The notes below the pieces were generated by a model. The model searched no databases. It had not been told where the DNA came from and saw nothing but the letters and a program-made list of their open reading frames with translations. The position numbers and the translations under genes were made by a program. 64,000 nt of DNA from Alishewanella metallidurans (GTDB lineage: Bacteria > Pseudomonadota > Gammaproteobacteria > Enterobacterales > Alteromonadaceae), in contig NZ_JALAHQ010000005.1 in assembly GCF_036983985.1 (NCBI RefSeq), positions 1-64,000 of the forward strand, in the 5' to 3' direction. Below are positions 6,341-15,374 of this stretch, piece after piece (position 1 is the first letter of the stretch; every line of letters begins with the position of its first letter).

Positions 6341-8380
6341 ATGCATTCACCTTTTCTAATCTGTCAGTTTGCAAAAGAGACTTTAAGCAATCTTGTTCGT
6401 GAGCGATTTGGTGACAACTTCCCTGATATTGTAAAAAAGCAGCAAGTTGGATTTATATACAACTATTTAAAAGAACTTAACGCAACATCCATTCTATTAG
6501 AATCTGAATATGTAGATAGAGATTATCTTGAGGATTACTCAAGGTACTATGTGAAATGTTTTAATCGCTATGGTGAACGATGCGCTCGTTTGCATTTTTT
6601 TTCTAGCGAAATACTCCACTCTCAAATCGAAAAAGGGTTAATGCAGGATCCTAAAAATCTCGAAAGTGAATTGCAAAATAGCTATCTCGGTTTTATGGTT
6701 ATTAAACCTTTGCCAAAAACATTCATCGGTAAGACCTGCTTGAAGGTATATCCAAGAGTATGTGAGGATAAAAATAAATTTATTTTACACAAGCCCTACA
6801 ATGTAAACTTATTTGGCTTAAAGCTCTCTGTAAACTCAATTCCTTTCCAAGAGCAAGATAAAGTTGTATCTGCATGTGCAACAACAGCTATTTGGAGCTT
6901 ACTTCACGCCCAAAAGCATACCGACAGATATGGAGTACCGTCATCAAGCGAAATTACACTGTCTGCTATCAATCATATAGATAACTCATCAAACAGCTTC
7001 CCAAATAAAGGGTTGTCTAATAAACAAATACTAAGAGCAATTGATGTTCAGAGCTACAGAAATCATAAATTCGATTTCGATAAAATTGGAAATAATAAAA
7101 ATAGGTATAGCCCAGGTAAATTTTTTGAGATATTAAAGCCATACTTGGATAGTGGGATACCGATGCTGTTAGGTTGTGATGTCTATTCTAAATCTGAGTC
7201 AAATTCTGAATCAGGATATTCTTTTGATGGTAGTCATGCGGTTACAATTCTTGGTTACAAAAATTCACCAGATGAGAAGGCTATATACATCCATGATGAT
7301 CGGTTCGGTCCATATGCAAAAGCAATAATTCATACTAACGAAAAAAAATTTAGCTTTTCTGACCCAGAAGGAGTCATTATTTTTCCTTCTATTTTTATAA
7401 CCCTGCATCATAAGAACCAAGAAGGTCATTGGTCTGAGCCTATTGAAATGCTTGTTCCAGACAGTTTAATTATCCCAACAAATCCAAAAATTAGGTTACC
7501 ATTAAACAAGATAATTAACACTTGTGACATTATTGCTGAAGAGTTTTCTCATTACTATATGCAGACTCACTCTAGGGAAGAAAAAATATCTTTTGACATT
7601 AAGTTAATTACATTAGCGGAATTCAGGGACAGAATTATTTCTGATGCACGCATAGATAATAGGTACGAAATACTAACAAAAAATTCTCCTCGATTTCTGT
7701 GGGTTGCACGGTTTTTTGGGGATGGAAGTTCGCACTCAATATTTGAAATAGCTTTTGACGCAACTGATATACCTCAAGGTGAGGCTATTGCTCACTTAGT
7801 AGTTTTGGAGAAAGAGGACTTCGAAATTGTCAAAAATGTCGTACTGAACTTAAAGGAAGGAAGTATTATTCCGGCCAATAGTGTGGATAATTTCTTTCCC
7901 AACTTTGTTCGCTATTTGCAACCTGAAATTCCTAAATTTGAAGAGTACTTAAATAAAACTTATGGGGCAGCAAGAGCTCCATTGCGGCTTAAGCCAGAGG
8001 AGACTCTTAATGGTCAACTACATACTCAATCCAGTAATTTAAGAAAAATATTTTTTGGGCGAAGCTCCCCGTTAATTCAGCAGGAGTTTCCAGACCTAGG
8101 GGTTGGGCAGCATTTGATCTGGGCGATAAGCATAGAAGGAGCACTTCTAATTGGACATGAAGTAGGAGAGCTCGGGCATCCCACTTTAACTGGGTATAAA
8201 TTTGCTAGGATTTCAGGTGAGTTACACAGAACTACTGACGGATGGGCTATTAATGCTAAATCAGGAAGATACAGTGGCGACTATTTAAATCAAAATGAAC
8301 TACTAAGTAACGCGAGGCTCAAGTTCATGGAAGTATTTTATGAAGAAAAGAACATGGAGTGCAGTTTTTACATGAACTAA
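6341..8380 (+). CDS. C39/papain-like cysteine peptidase-domain protein, function unknown
   Basis: A 679-residue soluble protein. Residues 165-330 look like a papain-fold peptidase of the C39 kind: a nucleophile motif SACATTA with C179 at the start of a helix, DGSHAVTILGY with H299, and IHDDRFG with D319/D320 in the expected order and spacing. The N-terminal 160 residues and C-terminal 350 residues match nothing I recognise; the last 80 contain a Gly-rich stretch (TGYKFARISGEL, AINAKSGRYSG). There is no signal peptide or membrane segment, so it probably acts in the cytoplasm, unlike bacteriocin-exporter C39 domains. GAGGG precedes the ATG. It lies 64 bp before the STAND ATPase gene on the same strand and may form a defence pair with it, which is inference. 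Confidence 0.65.
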   Translation: MHSPFLICQFAKETLSNLVRERFGDNFPDIVKKQQVGFIYNYLKELNATSILLESEYVDRDYLEDYSRYYVKCFNRYGERCARLHFFSSEILHSQIEKGLMQDPKNLESELQNSYLGFMVIKPLPKTFIGKTCLKVYPRVCEDKNKFILHKPYNVNLFGLKLSVNSIPFQEQDKVVSACATTAIWSLLHAQKHTDRYGVPSSSEITLSAINHIDNSSNSFPNKGLSNKQILRAIDVQSYRNHKFDFDKIGNNKNRYSPGKFFEILKPYLDSGIPMLLGCDVYSKSESNSESGYSFDGSHAVTILGYKNSPDEKAIYIHDDRFGPYAKAIIHTNEKKFSFSDPEGVIIFPSIFITLHHKNQEGHWSEPIEMLVPDSLIIPTNPKIRLPLNKIINTCDIIAEEFSHYYMQTHSREEKISFDIKLITLAEFRDRIISDARIDNRYEILTKNSPRFLWVARFFGDGSSHSIFEIAFDATDIPQGEAIAHLVVLEKEDFEIVKNVVLNLKEGSIIPANSVDNFFPNFVRYLQPEIPKFEEYLNKTYGAARAPLRLKPEETLNGQLHTQSSNLRKIFFGRSSPLIQQEFPDLGVGQHLIWAISIEGALLIGHEVGELGHPTLTGYKFARISGELHRTTDGWAINAKSGRYSGDYLNQNELLSNARLKFMEVFYEEKNMECSFYMN

Positions 8381-8444
8381 GCCAGATTTAGCATGTTGAG
8401 TGTAATAATCCGAACTTAGTGCCGCTCCGGCAGGAGCGAGTAGA

Positions 8445-11400
8445 GTGTGCATTCAAGACTTTGGAGTTTACCATCAAGGCATGCGCAGAATGACTATTCT
8501 GAGAACTGACATAGAAAGGGGGCTCGACGAACTCATATCTCAAGAAGAGGGTATGAGGTTTCAGGGGCTGGCGGTCGCGCTGGGCAAGAACCGTTGGCCT
8601 GAGCTAACTGCTCGCCAGCGCAAAAAGGATCTCGGCCTTGATGCTTACATCCCAGCCAGTTTAACGCATGACAGGATTGGCAAAGGACTCGCTGCCTCAA
8701 TCACGCCAACGCTGAAGAAGATTTCAGATGACGTAGAAACTGCCAAGAAACATTTTCAAGATCTCGGAATGCTACTCTTCGTAACCCCAGCTAAGATCGG
8801 TAATGCTTACCGTAAGTTATGGGAAGAGACTATTTCAGAAAAGTACGGCGTTGTACTTCATATTATCGAGCGGGAAGACATCATCATAGAGATGTTGAGA
8901 CCGGAAAATAAGTCGCTCTTGCCAAGCTTTCTCAACATCTATGTTGATAATGAACCATCTATTACTGATCTAAATGTCAGAACAAAAAAGGCCGCCAGCA
9001 ACACCGTACAACGCTGGCTAGAAAAGACAAAAGGAATATCTCTTATCGATCTGAGTGCTGTGAGGCTTGAAGCAAATGGCACCGAGTCTACAGATGTTAT
9101 GTCGCTTGAGCATATCGGCCTGCTGCTATCACAGTGCACCTGTCTTTTTCTCGAAGCGCCGGCTGGCGGGGGAAAGACCACTACGCTTGCACAATTAGCT
9201 CTCAGAATGCTTAATTGTACAACACCTTTTATTATCGAGTTATCCGCATGGATGTCTTCTGGCCGGAGTATCTTCGACTACATTGCATGCAATCCCTCAT
9301 TTTTAGCTGAGCGACTTACTGCATCTGATCTCGCACGCGTTCAGCAGGTTGAACCTTTCGTATTTTTATTGAACGGTTGGAATGAAGTCGCTGAATCGCA
9401 TGTGTCCCAGGTGAACAGTGCAGTTCGCGAACTTCAGCGTGATTTTCCTAATACAGGGATTATTATCACTACACGCACGCACCATTTAATGCCTCCGCTA
9501 TCTGGTGCCGTAAGACTGAAATTGTTGCGAATTCAGCCAGCTCAAAGAGCTAGTTACATAGAGTCCCGCCTTGGTCAGCTTTACTCTGTGTTTAAACACC
9601 GTATTAATATTGATCCCGTATTAGATGATTTAACTAGAACACCACTTGTTCTATCAGAAGTTGCCTCATTGTTAGAAGCTGGTATAGAGATTCCGTCAAC
9701 CAAAAATGGTATTGTCGAGAAAGTTCTCCAATTGCATGAGCAAATGAACGAACACAGAAACGCACTTCAAACAGCCCCCATTTTTGGTGAGCATGTAGAG
9801 TACTTAAAAGCTCTCGCGTTTGAGATGACACGTTGCGGCAATGTAATATTATCAGAGAACGATGCGCGTGGTGTTGTCGCAGCTGTTTCAAGAGCACTTA
9901 CGGAGCGCGGACGAATAGAGCAAGTTGCTGCTCCACGGGTTCTGGCAACTCTTGCAGCCCATCATGTTCTGGAGCATATTGAATATCCTCACAAGGCCTA
10001 TCGGTTCGGCCATCAGCAATTGCAAGAACATTACGCTGCGAAAGAACTCCATTCACGAATCTTTGACTTTCAGAGTAACAGCGAGTCTTACACTAACTTT
10101 ATTGATGACTACATTAACGTTTCGAAATGGGCCGAGCCATTACGTATGCTTGCTGCGATGTTTTCCGAGCCGGCGGGTGACAGCGAATTAACTCAGAAAA
10201 ACACATATGCAGGTAGAGCTCTGGTTGAGATGGCTCTTGAAGTCGATGTTGTTTTTGCAGCTGAGCTCTCGCAGCTTTGTGGGCCGGTTATTTGGGGTGA
10301 AGTGCGCGGTTCAGTTAATCACGGTATCCGAGCGGTTTACGATAGCCACAACGGTAGCTTTCGGCAGTATGCTATTGCAGCAATGTTAGCTACAGGGAAG
10401 ACTGATTTCAGTGATATCCTTTTACCGCTTTTGTCGGCTGAAGATCAACAAACTCGGCTTAGCACCTATCGGCTCTGGCCAGATATTCAAGCTGTGTCAG
10501 TTGGCGAAAACTGGTCTGAACTGGTTCAAAATTGGAGAGAAGAAGCCCGCCAGGATTTCGTTTCTGAAATCCTTCATCATCGCTTCGACAGCAAGGTTGC
10601 GACTTTTGCTGCTGAAGATCGCAGCATTGCTGTGAAGAAAGCGGCGGTCTCCGGATTAATATGGACTGGATCTGACGATGCACTGATCCCTATTCTTGAG
10701 TCGATGGATGAACAGGCATTTGACGAGGTCGGGCGCGAGTATGCTGAACGTATGCCGTCAGTTTTCAGAACCAGAATCATTGCAGCAATTCGAAAGGTCG
10801 TCGACACAACTGAAGACAACTACGCCCGTTTGCGGAATCTACTCTACTTAATAGAGTTAGCTGAAACAGTTGAAGATGGTGTTGTTAAAAATGTATTGTC
10901 CGCAATTAAAAGAGAGAACTTGCGAGACTTGGAGTTCAACTACATAAAACCGGCTCTTGAGCTTTTGCACCAAACGGATCCTGTATGGGTAGGCGAATGG
11001 GTCGCTATGCAAATGGCTGAAGGCGCGCTTTACGAGCGAGAACTCTGGTTTTCATTCTTAACTGATCTTCCCGAAGAAGTGAGTGAAAAATACATTCAGC
11101 TGCTTGAAACTAAAGATCCTGATGGGGGGAGCTGTAACAGCTTAATAGCCGTTATCGCTGCACTTACAGACACCAAACTTGCTGAACGAATGTTTAAGAG
11201 ACTGTGTGAGCTTCAACGAGATGTTGAGAGTAAAGGAACCAAATCGAAGACGATGCACCGGATAGAATCCGTATTCAACCGACTCCCTTGTGACATAACC
11301 ATGACAGGTATTATATCTTCCCAAATAAGTGATAACCTCCCCGATATTAAAGCTACTACTTCGCTTCTCAGCAACATCTTTAACTCAAATGCTCGGGGGT

Positions 11401-12971
11401 TGAACATTGCGGATAATGCTTTGAAAGCGAGCCTCCGTGACTACCTTAAAAATAGTATCGATATTATTCTGCGCATTGAAGACTTCTCTGGAGAGGAAAA
11501 AGCCAATCTGGCTTCAGCGATCGCATTGATTGGGAAGCCTGAAGATCTGATTGATCTGATCAGGCTTCTCCGAGCAGATATTGAACGGGTGCGCCGAGGT
11601 CGAGCTGCGCGTGCAGCTGGGGATCATGGTCCTCTTGGCAATAGTGGCGCGATAAGTTGTGCTCGTCGGCACATCAACGCTCTAACACATATTGATTCTC
11701 CAAACACCATTCAGGCGCTCATTGACCTTTTGCCAGAGCCTGAATATTGTGTCGAAGTAGCGGAGGCAATGGCATGCGACTTTGCTCTAAAGCCGGAGAA
11801 TCCTTTTGCCCAAGCGTTCCACTATGATTTGATCTGGGAGGCACGTGCCCAACAGGCCAAACGGACTAGTGACAATCACCGGTATAGCAAGTTTAAAACT
11901 GCACTCTGTACTGAAATCAGCCGTCGGATTGAGCTAAATGACGAAGGGAAGCACATTGCAGGGTTAAAAGAGCTGGCAAAAGCACTCTCGGCAATTGACG
12001 GTTATGGCTCTGCTAAAGTAATACTAGATGTTATTTCTACCCCTGGGATGTGGGACCATTATATATGCTTGGAAACCGCAGAGCGGCTACTAATGTCAGG
12101 GGTCATCTTTCCTACCGCAGTCGCATTCACACTAATTGATTCTGTCTTGGATCGAATTACGAGATGGAAGCAAAATGGAGATGAACGACTTTTAACGCGG
12201 GCGATGATAATTTGTCTGTTCGTCGAAACTCCAGAAGTAGGCGTCGCTAAAATACGCGAAGTGCTTGACCAAAGAAGATTGATAGGACATGAGCTTCGAG
12301 AGCTCATTGTCGCTCTTGGTGAGAGCAAATCCGACTCAGCCGTTACCCTGTTATACGATTTGGCATGTGATTCAAAGATTTTCAGGCAGTTCGAACAATA
12401 CTTCATCAATTCTTTCGCCATTCTTGATACACAACATGCTCGTGAACTTCTCTTAAGCTTTGTAGATTCAGATATAAAAGGTTTTGAGCCGCAATATCGC
12501 CTTCAACGCCATGATGCTTTGGTTTTCCGTTTAAAGGAATTAACTAAAGGTAGAGCAGAAATCCTTTCGCGTCTTATAGACTTATGCCAACGAGATTTAC
12601 CCGAGCCAAACCGGCAAATTTTGTCGAAAGTTATGGCGTCGATTGAAACGTTCGAAGCGCAGCAAGCTAATCTTTACTTGATCAACGACGCTAGAGACAT
12701 ACCAGTCCCTCAGGGGATTTTGGATCAATTCAAATCAGCGTTTATTGAGCGTCGGCCCTATGAGCAGAGTTCGGGAATGTTCACATTGCACTCGCGTCAA
12801 TCAAATGAGCTTCGGGCCTTACTTTTTAGGATTGCAGTTAAGGACAAAAAAAGACAAAAGTCGGCGTATAAACTTCTAGGCCAAATAGAATGTTGGCGTT
12901 TGGAGTTTGGGAGGCCAATAGATGAGCAGCGACATCCTGATTTGAAGTCTGGCTTGTCATGGCCGTGTTAG
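8445..12971 (+). CDS. NACHT/STAND NTPase with N-terminal REase-like domain (NLR-like defence protein)
   Basis: A 1508-residue protein. Residues 30-150 resemble a divergent restriction-endonuclease-fold domain (KKDLGLDAYI, then a helix with GMLLFVTPAKI). A NACHT-type ATPase follows: Walker A APAGGGKTT (238-246), Walker B region FVFLLNGWNEV (305-315, with Asn where many NACHTs have Asp), and a TTRTHH sensor. From about 560 to the end it is a helical HEAT/TPR-like solenoid. This architecture (effector, STAND ATPase, sensor repeats) is that of bacterial NLR-like and Avs anti-phage proteins, which oligomerise on sensing a phage protein. The GTG start has AGGAG 8 bases upstream; the next ATGs are 12 and 15 codons in. 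It lies between the peptidase gene and the convergent CBASS operon. Confidence 0.75.
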   Translation: MCIQDFGVYHQGMRRMTILRTDIERGLDELISQEEGMRFQGLAVALGKNRWPELTARQRKKDLGLDAYIPASLTHDRIGKGLAASITPTLKKISDDVETAKKHFQDLGMLLFVTPAKIGNAYRKLWEETISEKYGVVLHIIEREDIIIEMLRPENKSLLPSFLNIYVDNEPSITDLNVRTKKAASNTVQRWLEKTKGISLIDLSAVRLEANGTESTDVMSLEHIGLLLSQCTCLFLEAPAGGGKTTTLAQLALRMLNCTTPFIIELSAWMSSGRSIFDYIACNPSFLAERLTASDLARVQQVEPFVFLLNGWNEVAESHVSQVNSAVRELQRDFPNTGIIITTRTHHLMPPLSGAVRLKLLRIQPAQRASYIESRLGQLYSVFKHRINIDPVLDDLTRTPLVLSEVASLLEAGIEIPSTKNGIVEKVLQLHEQMNEHRNALQTAPIFGEHVEYLKALAFEMTRCGNVILSENDARGVVAAVSRALTERGRIEQVAAPRVLATLAAHHVLEHIEYPHKAYRFGHQQLQEHYAAKELHSRIFDFQSNSESYTNFIDDYINVSKWAEPLRMLAAMFSEPAGDSELTQKNTYAGRALVEMALEVDVVFAAELSQLCGPVIWGEVRGSVNHGIRAVYDSHNGSFRQYAIAAMLATGKTDFSDILLPLLSAEDQQTRLSTYRLWPDIQAVSVGENWSELVQNWREEARQDFVSEILHHRFDSKVATFAAEDRSIAVKKAAVSGLIWTGSDDALIPILESMDEQAFDEVGREYAERMPSVFRTRIIAAIRKVVDTTEDNYARLRNLLYLIELAETVEDGVVKNVLSAIKRENLRDLEFNYIKPALELLHQTDPVWVGEWVAMQMAEGALYERELWFSFLTDLPEEVSEKYIQLLETKDPDGGSCNSLIAVIAALTDTKLAERMFKRLCELQRDVESKGTKSKTMHRIESVFNRLPCDITMTGIISSQISDNLPDIKATTSLLSNIFNSNARGLNIADNALKASLRDYLKNSIDIILRIEDFSGEEKANLASAIALIGKPEDLIDLIRLLRADIERVRRGRAARAAGDHGPLGNSGAISCARRHINALTHIDSPNTIQALIDLLPEPEYCVEVAEAMACDFALKPENPFAQAFHYDLIWEARAQQAKRTSDNHRYSKFKTALCTEISRRIELNDEGKHIAGLKELAKALSAIDGYGSAKVILDVISTPGMWDHYICLETAERLLMSGVIFPTAVAFTLIDSVLDRITRWKQNGDERLLTRAMIICLFVETPEVGVAKIREVLDQRRLIGHELRELIVALGESKSDSAVTLLYDLACDSKIFRQFEQYFINSFAILDTQHARELLLSFVDSDIKGFEPQYRLQRHDALVFRLKELTKGRAEILSRLIDLCQRDLPEPNRQILSKVMASIETFEAQQANLYLINDARDIPVPQGILDQFKSAFIERRPYEQSSGMFTLHSRQSNELRALLFRIAVKDKKRQKSAYKLLGQIECWRLEFGRPIDEQRHPDLKSGLSWPC

Positions 12972-13112
12972 TAATTTTGGCTTAGAAAACAACCTTCAAT
13001 TGATCTCAAACTTGGCGTAGCATGGCCGTAGCTTGGTTTTATTTTTTACTAAAATCCAGTTCAATTATATATTCAATAGGCAGGTAGATGTCCAATAGTG
13101 GAACTCTGACGC

Positions 13113-13619
13113 TTAATTACTATTGAAGGGTTTTGTCTCTATATTGCTCAAGCAGTGGTAGCCCTCAATTTCTCTCAAAACGTATATTTTGCTACCTGTT
13201 ATCTTCCCACACCACATCGCACATTGCCCGACAATGACCAATATCATTGGTTCTAAGGAGTTTATATCTTTATACCAGCTGGATTTGTCTATACCAGATG
13301 GGACAGGAAATCTCTCCGGATGAGTGTGCCACTCTCCCACATAGTTCATCGTTCCGTCAGAGGTGTGGTGTAACTCATTGACCAATTCTTGATGATGGGG
13401 ACTTTTTCGGACGACGGTAAATCGACTCCGAATGTCACCCTGGCCTGGTTCTGAGATCGCATGAATTACAATATGATTCTCTCGTCTTTCACCGATTAAT
13501 ACTCCGGCAGCTTCACGGCTTACAGGAGATAACTGCCGGTAGGACTGTAATTTCTCTATTACGTTAGCCATGATGACGACTAAGTGGCCGTTATCATCTA
13601 TGTATGTTATCTCAGACAT
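13113..13619 (-). CDS. cap3: CBASS JAB/MPN+ isopeptidase Cap3
   Basis: A 168-residue JAMM metallopeptidase. The zinc motif is complete: E36 (REAAGVLIG), then WHTHPERFPVPSGID (H98, H100, S108, D111), fitting HxHx7SxxD. In type II CBASS, Cap3 removes Cap2-attached CD-NTase from target proteins and so limits or recycles the primed enzyme. It is the last gene of the operon and overlaps cap2 by 8 bp. The 3' end faces the STAND gene across 141 bp with no clear terminator. Confidence 0.9.
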   Translation of the reverse strand: MSEITYIDDNGHLVVIMANVIEKLQSYRQLSPVSREAAGVLIGERRENHIVIHAISEPGQGDIRSRFTVVRKSPHHQELVNELHHTSDGTMNYVGEWHTHPERFPVPSGIDKSSWYKDINSLEPMILVIVGQCAMWCGKITGSKIYVLREIEGYHCLSNIETKPFNSN

Positions 13620-15369
13620 GGCTATTACAGATCCGACAGTTAGTCGCAGCCTTTATTTTTGAAGGGCGCCGAGAGCGTTCACCGTCTAGTCTAACCTCGT
13701 TATAAGTCCAAAGTCTTTTATTTTCCAAAGTCTGAAGCACTGCATCCTGCATGAGTCCAGCTGTCATGACACTAACCGATGCGTCATATGGTACGAATGT
13801 ACTACCACAACTCAGTCGTTTTTCTGATTGCAAATCAACTCCAACAAATCTCGAGTCAGTGCCATTCCGGTAAAAAGCCGGATCAGTATGTAAACATTCG
13901 TAGCAGGCGCAGCTATCGTCAACAAAGACTTTTGAGACCCGCCCATTTCCATCATTGTAACCGTGGATCAGAACAGGTCGTTTCTCTTTACTCAATATGC
14001 GCACAACATGAGCCAATCTCTTGGATACTGGTGGACGACCAGTGGCATCAATCACGATATCGTATTTTGCGAGCTCACAAGGCGTGATAGGAAAACAATC
14101 TTCTTTAGCCTGGATCTTAGTGTCAAAGTGAGTCGAGCGTTGCAGAACTTCTTTCAGACTGGTCGCTTTATTCTGGCCAAAATGCTCAGTATTGAGGCTA
14201 TGACGGCTAAAGTTGTGGGGCATATAAGTATCGCCGTCAAAAAGGTCAAGCCTACCTGATCCGCAGCCTGCTCCCGCTCGAACTAATAATGGTGCCAGGT
14301 TACCGCCAATAGTGCCGCAGCCAACTAACGCTATGCGTAGTTTACCCAGATCTCCAATTTCAGGACGCTTTCGGTTCCGGCTTAGGATTGTTCCTTTGTC
14401 CGCACTGGTGACGCAGAGTCTCTTAAAAGCTTTAACACTTTGCCTTCCACCCAAGAGAACAGCTAGATCTTTGTACTTAGTTGATTTGCGTGCTTTTCCA
14501 GGCCTATTCTTAAATCGTTCAAGTGAGATAGCGTTTATATCAAGCTCTACGTATGCTGCTATTATGGCCTGATTATGAACATCCAGAAGAATGGCATGCT
14601 TCTTAACCGGAGCATTAACAAAATGGCTAATAACTTGAGACCAGGCGCCGTTATCGACGTGAAACAGCCAATCCAACAGCGATTTAAAAGTTTTTGGAGG
14701 CCACTCTGCGCCTGAAAGCTTATTCGGTTTAACCTTGATACGGGCTGTTACAAAAGTATTCCCGTTTGAGCTGAGCTTTCTCTGTTCCATCCAGCGACTA
14801 AGCTCGTTCTGCTGGTCTTTGGCGGATACAATCCACTCTGGTTGAGTATTCTTGATGTCGTTGCTTTCGGCTTTCGCTATCCGACAGATGAGTCCTGAGT
14901 TTTCATCGGTCAACAGATAAAGCGACTCACTAGCTAACCAATAGGCTGCAAATTCTCCCTCAAGCTCTGCGCCGGGTAACGCCGTTGCGCTTATTTGATT
15001 TACTGCGCTGTCGAGTGTTTGCTGGATTTGAAGATCGACAACCTGCAGAGTCCCTTGTAGATCGTTTGGGTTCCAGTCAGCCTCCATCTCTTGTATGTAG
15101 CAAAGATAGTAACCGTGATTAATATGCGGTATTAATTTGCCGGAGTACTGCTCGGGATAAGATATTACATAGGCATATGGCAACTGAATATGCGGGTCGC
15201 CGGAAAACCGAAGAGCAACCCTGAAATCTCCCCCTAAGGTTGAGTACACCTTTACGTAAAAGCCTGATGAATTATCATGCTTCAGCAGGGGGGAATCAGC
15301 TGGAATATGCTGTGCTTTGGTGCGTTCAAACCCTAAACATAGTAAATGGTAATGAAGATCTTCCTGCAA
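13612..15369 (-). CDS. cap2: CBASS E2-E1 fusion conjugating enzyme Cap2
   Basis: This 585-residue protein joins a ubiquitin-E2-like domain to an E1-like adenylation domain. The E2 part has GYYLCYIQEMEADWN with the catalytic C90. The E1 part begins ALVGCGTIGGNLAPLLVRAG (about 347-366), the ATP-binding loop, with D378 after it. C521 (LSCGST) is the likely E1 thioester cysteine, and CxxC pairs at 489/492 and 578/581 probably bind zinc. Cap2 adenylates the C-terminal glycine of the CD-NTase and conjugates it to a target, which primes second-messenger synthesis. It starts 5 bp after dncV. All expected catalytic residues are present. Confidence 0.93.
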   Translation of the reverse strand: MQEDLHYHLLCLGFERTKAQHIPADSPLLKHDNSSGFYVKVYSTLGGDFRVALRFSGDPHIQLPYAYVISYPEQYSGKLIPHINHGYYLCYIQEMEADWNPNDLQGTLQVVDLQIQQTLDSAVNQISATALPGAELEGEFAAYWLASESLYLLTDENSGLICRIAKAESNDIKNTQPEWIVSAKDQQNELSRWMEQRKLSSNGNTFVTARIKVKPNKLSGAEWPPKTFKSLLDWLFHVDNGAWSQVISHFVNAPVKKHAILLDVHNQAIIAAYVELDINAISLERFKNRPGKARKSTKYKDLAVLLGGRQSVKAFKRLCVTSADKGTILSRNRKRPEIGDLGKLRIALVGCGTIGGNLAPLLVRAGAGCGSGRLDLFDGDTYMPHNFSRHSLNTEHFGQNKATSLKEVLQRSTHFDTKIQAKEDCFPITPCELAKYDIVIDATGRPPVSKRLAHVVRILSKEKRPVLIHGYNDGNGRVSKVFVDDSCACYECLHTDPAFYRNGTDSRFVGVDLQSEKRLSCGSTFVPYDASVSVMTAGLMQDAVLQTLENKRLWTYNEVRLDGERSRRPSKIKAATNCRICNSHV

Positions 15370-15374
15370 TTTAG

